A stretch of DNA of 9,326 nt, from assembly GCA_002506425.1 (NCBI GenBank), contig DAXO01000040.1:837-10162 (forward strand), given 5' to 3'. Below, one piece after another: positions 5,887 through 9,326 of the stretch. The notes under the pieces are model-generated. The model searched no databases. It was given only the letters and a program-made list of their open reading frames with translations, and was not told where the DNA came from. The position numbers and the translations under genes were made by a program. Source of the DNA: Methanomassiliicoccaceae archaeon UBA480. GTDB taxonomy: Archaea; Thermoplasmatota; Thermoplasmata; Methanomassiliicoccales; Methanomethylophilaceae. The first letter of the stretch is position 1, and every line of letters begins with the position of its first letter.

Positions 5887-6221
5887 TCGAGTTCACCATC
5901 TCGAGGGTTGCCATCTGCGTATGCGCCCTGTGCCTTCTGGCCTCGGCCATGGCAGCGATGGACTCTTCGGAGGACATGCGCGAAACGGAATCGTCGGATG
6001 AGCTGGCGGAGTCGATCGCATCGATTCTGGATGGATTCCAGCGCTCTCCGATGACCGAGCTCCGCCTCGACGGCAGGGAGCTGATACCGCTCGACGGGCA
6101 GACGATCGAGGTCTCCGGCCATATCGTGACTGTGAAGCACGGAGGCACCGTTTCCAAGGCCTACACCGAATACAACGGGGAATTCGTCCTCGACGGGCAC
6201 TCGGAGATAACCGTCTCTAAA
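5883..6221 (+). CDS. Third membrane-anchored pilin-like protein; 3' end unresolved (no stop before the convergent gene)
   Basis: The gene starts at ATG 5883, overlapping the previous stop as ATGA. About 113 residues look like protein in this frame: a short start (MIEFTISR), a hydrophobic helix to about residue 25, an acidic helix (SSEDMRETESSDELAESI) and a beta-rich end with the strand TIEVSGHIVTVK, which echoes PIEVSGHCRVSLK of the preceding protein. After HSEITVSKS the frame has no stop: it stays open through the whole antisense of the cysteine desulfurase and joins pyrD in frame at 7515. Both other frames stop at once (TAA at 6208 and 6218). The end given here is simply where the convergent gene ends. 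A lost stop, an indel or a sequence error near 6200-6220 is the likeliest cause. Function unknown; probably works with its two neighbours. Confidence 0.6.
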
Positions 6222-7427
6222 TCAGTCCCCGAAGGTGGCGGAGATCTCCCTGACGGCATCGACGAAGGCATCGACCTCGGCCTCGCTGTTGTAGAGATAG
6301 GTGGATGCTCTGGCGCTTCCCTCGATCCCTCTGGAAACGTAGAACGGATGGGCGCAGTGCATGCCCGAGCGGATCATGATGCCCTTCATGCTGTCGAGCA
6401 TCATCCCGATGTCATGCGCTCCGAGCCCATCGATGTTGAACGAGAAGACGCTGCCTCTCCTGGCGGGATCCGACGGACCGACGAGATGCAGATTCTTGAG
6501 GTCCTCCAGACCGGATACCATGCGGGTCATCAGCCTGCGGTCCCATCTCTCGACCTCGTCCATCCCTATGCGGCCCAGATATTCGACGGCCGCCTTCGTG
6601 CCCGCGATTCCGGCATAGTCGTCCAGACCGGCCTCGAACCTGTCGGGTATCGGCGCAAGCTCAACGGAATCGTATGTTGTCAGACCGACGGTCCCTCCTC
6701 CCAGGGACAGGGGGCGGAGCCTTTCGAGCGCTTCGCGGGTGCCGTACATTACGCCCATCCCCGAAGGCCCCAGCATCTTGTGGATGGACATGCAGTAGAT
6801 GTCCGCTCCCAGCTTTCCAAGGTCGACCTTCATATGGGGGGCTGCCTGCGCCCCGTCCACGACGACGGTGGCTCCGTAGTCGTGCGCTATCTCGGCGACC
6901 TCCCTCACCGGAACGGTGACTCCCGTGACATTGTTGGCATGCTGGATCGAGACAACCTTGACGGACCTGTCCATGCATCCCTTGAAGGATTCGATGTCGA
7001 ACTCGCCATCATATCCAGACCGGCTCATGCGCCTGCCGATTCCGACCGTCTCGGCCAATCTGAGCCACGGGACGTGATTGGAATTGTGTTCCGCATCTGT
7101 AGTAACCACGACATCGCCCTTCTTCAGTCCGAGGCCGTACGCGGCCGTGTTCAGACCCTCGGTAGTGTTGCGGTTGAAGATGTAGCAGTCCGGATCGTCA
7201 GTGCCGAAGAAGCGGGCGAGGGATTCGCGGGCCTCGTCGACCATCACGGAGACGCGGGTTGCCATAGAATGGACGCTGCGCCCCCCGCATGCCGGATACT
7301 CCTCGTAGTACTCCGTTATCGCGCCGATGACCTGGTCGGGCCTGAGCGCCTGGCATGCGCTGTCCAGGTAGATGCCCCGCCCCTTGCGGATCGTCGGGAA
7401 GTCTTTGCGTACGGAGTCCACGTCCAT
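6222..7427 (-). CDS. SufS-like cysteine desulfurase (class V PLP-dependent aminotransferase fold)
   Basis: This 401-residue enzyme would convert L-cysteine to alanine and pass the sulfur on as a persulfide. Visible landmarks in order: YLDSACQALRP at the N-terminus; AEHNSNHVPW with His114, which stacks on the cofactor; VVVDGAQAAPH with Asp191; SIHKMLGPSGMGVMYG with Lys217, the predicted PLP lysine; FEAGLDDYAGIAG; and RSGMHCAHPF with Cys358, the persulfide-forming cysteine in the short-loop SufS (group II) arrangement. The presence of Cys358 favours a desulfurase over other class V enzymes. No SufE, SufU or SufBC gene is in the window. The start at 7427 (MDVDSVRKDFP) matches how the family usually begins and lies 27 bases after a TATA-like stretch; ATG 7451 would add eight residues. 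It converges on the pilin-like cassette and diverges from pyrD. Confidence 0.88.
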   Translation of the reverse strand: MDVDSVRKDFPTIRKGRGIYLDSACQALRPDQVIGAITEYYEEYPACGGRSVHSMATRVSVMVDEARESLARFFGTDDPDCYIFNRNTTEGLNTAAYGLGLKKGDVVVTTDAEHNSNHVPWLRLAETVGIGRRMSRSGYDGEFDIESFKGCMDRSVKVVSIQHANNVTGVTVPVREVAEIAHDYGATVVVDGAQAAPHMKVDLGKLGADIYCMSIHKMLGPSGMGVMYGTREALERLRPLSLGGGTVGLTTYDSVELAPIPDRFEAGLDDYAGIAGTKAAVEYLGRIGMDEVERWDRRLMTRMVSGLEDLKNLHLVGPSDPARRGSVFSFNIDGLGAHDIGMMLDSMKGIMIRSGMHCAHPFYVSRGIEGSARASTYLYNSEAEVDAFVDAVREISATFGD

Positions 7428-7449
7428 GGAGCACCCGATGCGGTCACCC

Positions 7450-7457
7450 ATATTAAC
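7450..7457 (-). promoter_or_regulatory. Possible TATA-like box for the cysteine desulfurase gene
   Basis: The minus strand reads gttaatat, centred 27 bases before ATG 7427, consistent with a leaderless start. The match is weak. The alternative is that the near-palindromic box at 7485-7493 also serves this strand, with a leader of about 12 bases before ATG 7451. Confidence 0.35.
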
Positions 7458-7484
7458 CGCACGCGCCCGCGGGCACTGTCAAGG

Positions 7485-7493
7485 GTTATAAAC
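7485..7493 (+). promoter_or_regulatory. TATA box for pyrD-pyrK
   Basis: The sequence gttataaac is centred 26 bases before ATG 7515, the ideal leaderless spacing. It is almost a palindrome, so the minus strand also reads a TATA-like tttataac here. Confidence 0.6.
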
Positions 7494-7514
7494 GCGCCGT
7501 ACATCGCATCACCC

Positions 7515-8420
7515 ATGGTATCGCTGAGGACCGATGTAGGCAGTGTCGCGCTCGAGAAGCCGGGCATGATCGCCTCCGGGATCATGGATGAGACCGGGCC
7601 TTCCATGGCCCGCATGCTCGCTAGCGGATGCGGCGCTGTTGTGACCAAATCCATCGGCGTGGAGCCGAAGCCCGGCCACGCCAACCCCTGCTTCACGGAG
7701 GTCGAAGGTGGCTACGTGAACGCCATGGGCCTGCCCAATCCCGGCATAGAGCTCTTCGCCGAGGAAATGGAGGCCGCCGTGAAGGCCGGGAAGGTCATCG
7801 GATCCGTATACGGGGCGGGACCCGAGGACTTCTCTATGCTCGCCGGAAAGATGGAGGACTACGGCGCATGCGCCGTTGAGCTGAACCTCTCGTGCCCCCA
7901 TGCGAAGGGATACGGCATGGAGGTCGGGACCGATCCGGCCATGGTGCGCGACATCGTCTCCGCCGTCAAATCAGCGGTTTCGATTCCCGTATGGGCCAAA
8001 CTCACTCCCAACACACACATCCTTGCGGACATCGGCAGAGCCGTCCAGGATGCGGGAGGGGATGCCGTAGTAGCGATCAACACGCTGAAGGCCATGGTCA
8101 TAGTCCCCGAGTTCGCGAGGCCGCTGCTCAGCAACAGGTTCGGAGGCCTCTCCGGCGCATGCGTGAAGCCTGTCGGAGTGAGAGCCGTGTACGACCTGAA
8201 GAGCGTCCTCGACATCCCCATAGTCGGTGTCGGAGGGATCTCCAACTGGCGCGATGCAGCCGAATACATAATGGCCGGAGCTTCGGCGTTCCAGGTAGGA
8301 AGCGCCGTCGGAACCAAGGGAATCGGCGTATTCGAAGAGATCAACAAAGGACTCCTCGCCTTCATGGAGGAGTACGGATACAATTCTATTGGATCTATGG
8401 AGGGGGCTGCCCATGAGTGA
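7515..8420 (+). CDS. pyrD: Dihydroorotate dehydrogenase catalytic subunit (class 1B)
   Basis: This 301-residue FMN enzyme oxidises dihydroorotate to orotate in pyrimidine synthesis. Signatures: GIMDETGPSMARMLASGCGAV near the N-terminus; TKSIGVEPKPGHANPC; NAMGLPNPG; NLSCPH with Cys127, the catalytic base that marks class 1 enzymes; WAKLTPN with Lys162, which contacts FMN; and PIVGVGGISNWRDAAEYI, the phosphate-binding strand-loop. The pairing with pyrK directly downstream makes it class 1B, using NAD through PyrK. The length fits the family (about 300-310). The start at 7515 has a TATA box at the right distance; the frame is open much further upstream, but only through the antisense of the desulfurase gene. 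Its stop overlaps the pyrK start by eight bases. Confidence 0.95.
   Translation: MVSLRTDVGSVALEKPGMIASGIMDETGPSMARMLASGCGAVVTKSIGVEPKPGHANPCFTEVEGGYVNAMGLPNPGIELFAEEMEAAVKAGKVIGSVYGAGPEDFSMLAGKMEDYGACAVELNLSCPHAKGYGMEVGTDPAMVRDIVSAVKSAVSIPVWAKLTPNTHILADIGRAVQDAGGDAVVAINTLKAMVIVPEFARPLLSNRFGGLSGACVKPVGVRAVYDLKSVLDIPIVGVGGISNWRDAAEYIMAGASAFQVGSAVGTKGIGVFEEINKGLLAFMEEYGYNSIGSMEGAAHE
8399..8403 (+). promoter_or_regulatory. Shine-Dalgarno site for pyrK
   Basis: GGAGG, inside the last codons of pyrD, lies 9 bases before ATG 8413. It fixes that start over the in-frame ATG at 8389. Confidence 0.55.
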
Positions 8421-9180
8421 GGTCGTGAGGATCAAGGAGATCGTGGACGAGAGCTACGACACAAAGACGTTCGTCTTCGACTGGAGCGAGAAGGTCAGGC
8501 CCGGGCAGTTCGTCATGGTATGGATCCCCGGGATCGATGAGATTCCGATGTCCGTCTCCTGCACCGACGATGAGAGCAAGAGCATCACCGTGAAGGCGAT
8601 CGGTGAAGCCACCCGCGCCATCCACAGCCTCTCCGTCGGAGACGCCCTCCGCATACGCGGACCCTACGGCAACGGATTCGATCTCGACTGCGGGGAGATG
8701 CTGATCATCGGAGGCGGTGTAGGAACCGCGGCGATCATGCCCGCGGTGACGGCCACCGGAGCGGACACCATCATCGCCGCACGCTCCGACAGGGACGTCA
8801 TCATGAAGGATGTCGCCGAGGACTCGTCCGCCAACGTCTGGATCGCCACTGACGACGGCAGCATGGGATTCCACGGGAACGCCGTCCAGCTCCTGAAGGA
8901 GAAGGCCGCGCTGAAGAGATACGACTGCGTGCTCGCCTGCGGCCCCGAGGTAATGCTATGGTTCACCTACAAGGCCTGCGAAGAACTCGGACTGAGATGC
9001 CAGCTGTCTCTCGAACGCTACATGAAATGCGGAGCCGGAGTATGCGGATGCTGCGTGATGGACGATTCCCGCGTCTGCAGAGACGGCCCGGTCTTCGACA
9101 ATGAGAAGATCTCCAAGCTCACCGAATTCGGCGTCAGCAAACGCGATGAATGCGGCCGCATGGTCAAGTTCAGGAAATGA
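8413..9180 (+). CDS. pyrK: Dihydroorotate dehydrogenase electron-transfer subunit
   Basis: This 255-residue protein carries FAD and a [2Fe-2S] cluster and passes electrons from PyrD to NAD+. The flavin-binding part includes VRPGQFVMVWIPG and IPMSVS (residues 44-49), which stands where many ferredoxin-reductase-fold proteins have R-P-x-S. The nucleotide-binding loop is GGGVGTAAIMP from residue 100. The cluster ligands near the C-terminus are C206-x4-C211-x2-C214-x7-C222, with a further Cys213. The last spacing is shorter than the 14 residues I recall for Lactococcus PyrK. Translation is coupled to pyrD by an eight-base overlap and a GGAGG site. The next gene starts within its stop (ATGA). Confidence 0.94.
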   Translation: MSEVVRIKEIVDESYDTKTFVFDWSEKVRPGQFVMVWIPGIDEIPMSVSCTDDESKSITVKAIGEATRAIHSLSVGDALRIRGPYGNGFDLDCGEMLIIGGGVGTAAIMPAVTATGADTIIAARSDRDVIMKDVAEDSSANVWIATDDGSMGFHGNAVQLLKEKAALKRYDCVLACGPEVMLWFTYKACEELGLRCQLSLERYMKCGAGVCGCCVMDDSRVCRDGPVFDNEKISKLTEFGVSKRDECGRMVKFRK

Positions 9181-9326
9181 CGCAGGCCGGACACATCAGC
9201 GTGACCCACGGCAGCCTCACTGTCGATGTCCCCCGCACCCTCTTCAAAGGCAGGGGGTGCGAGATCGACGAGGCCGCCGCGGAACGCTTCAAATCGATGC
9301 TTGCGGGAAGATATCCCTGGCTTACC
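9177..9326 (+). CDS. N-terminal fragment of an unidentified protein, coupled to pyrK
   Basis: A frame opens at ATG 9177, overlapping the pyrK stop as ATGA, and remains open for 50 codons to the right edge. It begins MTQAGHISVTHGSLTVDVPR and continues with a likely helix (EIDEAAAERFKSML). I do not recognise the family from this much. The overlap suggests it belongs to the pyrDK operon. A GTG at 9201 in the same frame is a possible alternative start. Confidence 0.6.
   Translation, partial: MTQAGHISVTHGSLTVDVPRTLFKGRGCEIDEAAAERFKSMLAGRYPWLT

Noticed and set aside
5806..6121. 17-base direct repeat as a recombination or attachment site
   Set aside because: Both copies lie in coding sequence at the matching IEVSGH strand, so protein similarity explains them; there is no integrase or terminal structure nearby.
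6222..7514. Antisense segment as a real domain fused to PyrD
   Set aside because: The minus strand encodes a cysteine desulfurase with all expected active-site residues, and pyrD has its own TATA box and normal N-terminus at 7515.
1..9326. CRISPR array, insertion sequence, tRNA or rRNA
   Set aside because: No regularly spaced repeats, transposase motifs, terminal inverted repeats or RNA-gene landmarks were found by eye on either strand.

Overview
The window reads as chromosomal DNA from a G+C-rich euryarchaeon. The best guess is the Thermoplasmatota, possibly Methanomassiliicoccales. Four things support an archaeon: (i) TATA-like boxes lie about 25-28 bases upstream of start codons, so many first genes look leaderless; (ii) the type IV pilin-like N-termini have an archaeal look; (iii) a PyrD/PyrK (class 1B) pair is encoded; (iv) the overall gene types fit (DUF362 ferredoxin, archaeal-size ThpR). 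The order-level placement is inference. One hint is that TAG is nearly absent as a stop, and the only TAG-ended gene is followed at once by in-frame TAA and TGA, which would suit a pyrrolysine-using genome.

Layout, left to right: the 3' end of an unidentified gene (1-273); a DUF362/double-ferredoxin protein followed one base later by a three-helix SemiSWEET/PQ-loop-like membrane protein (283-1750); a large protein made almost entirely of Sel1-like repeats (1828-3633); a hairpin; a 36-residue membrane protein on the minus strand (3732-3842). This small gene diverges from a low-molecular-weight phosphotyrosine phosphatase gene that overlaps thpR (3915-4939). After a probable terminator comes a tightly coupled cassette of three small proteins with N-terminal membrane helices, resembling type IV pilins (5018 to about 6221). 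It converges on a SufS-like cysteine desulfurase on the minus strand (6222-7427). That gene diverges from pyrD-pyrK and a further overlapping gene that runs off the right edge (7515-9326).

Working units: pyrD and pyrK encode the catalytic and electron-transfer subunits of NAD-linked dihydroorotate dehydrogenase, the fourth step of pyrimidine synthesis. The cysteine desulfurase would supply sulfur, for example for Fe-S clusters such as those predicted in PyrK and the DUF362 protein. The phosphatase and ThpR are coupled by overlap but have no obvious shared pathway. The pilin-like cassette is the least understood part. Its third gene has no stop codon before the opposite-strand gene, and its frame stays open through the antisense of the desulfurase into pyrD. 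No phage, insertion sequence, CRISPR array, rRNA or tRNA was seen, and no stretch longer than 300 bases lacks a gene.
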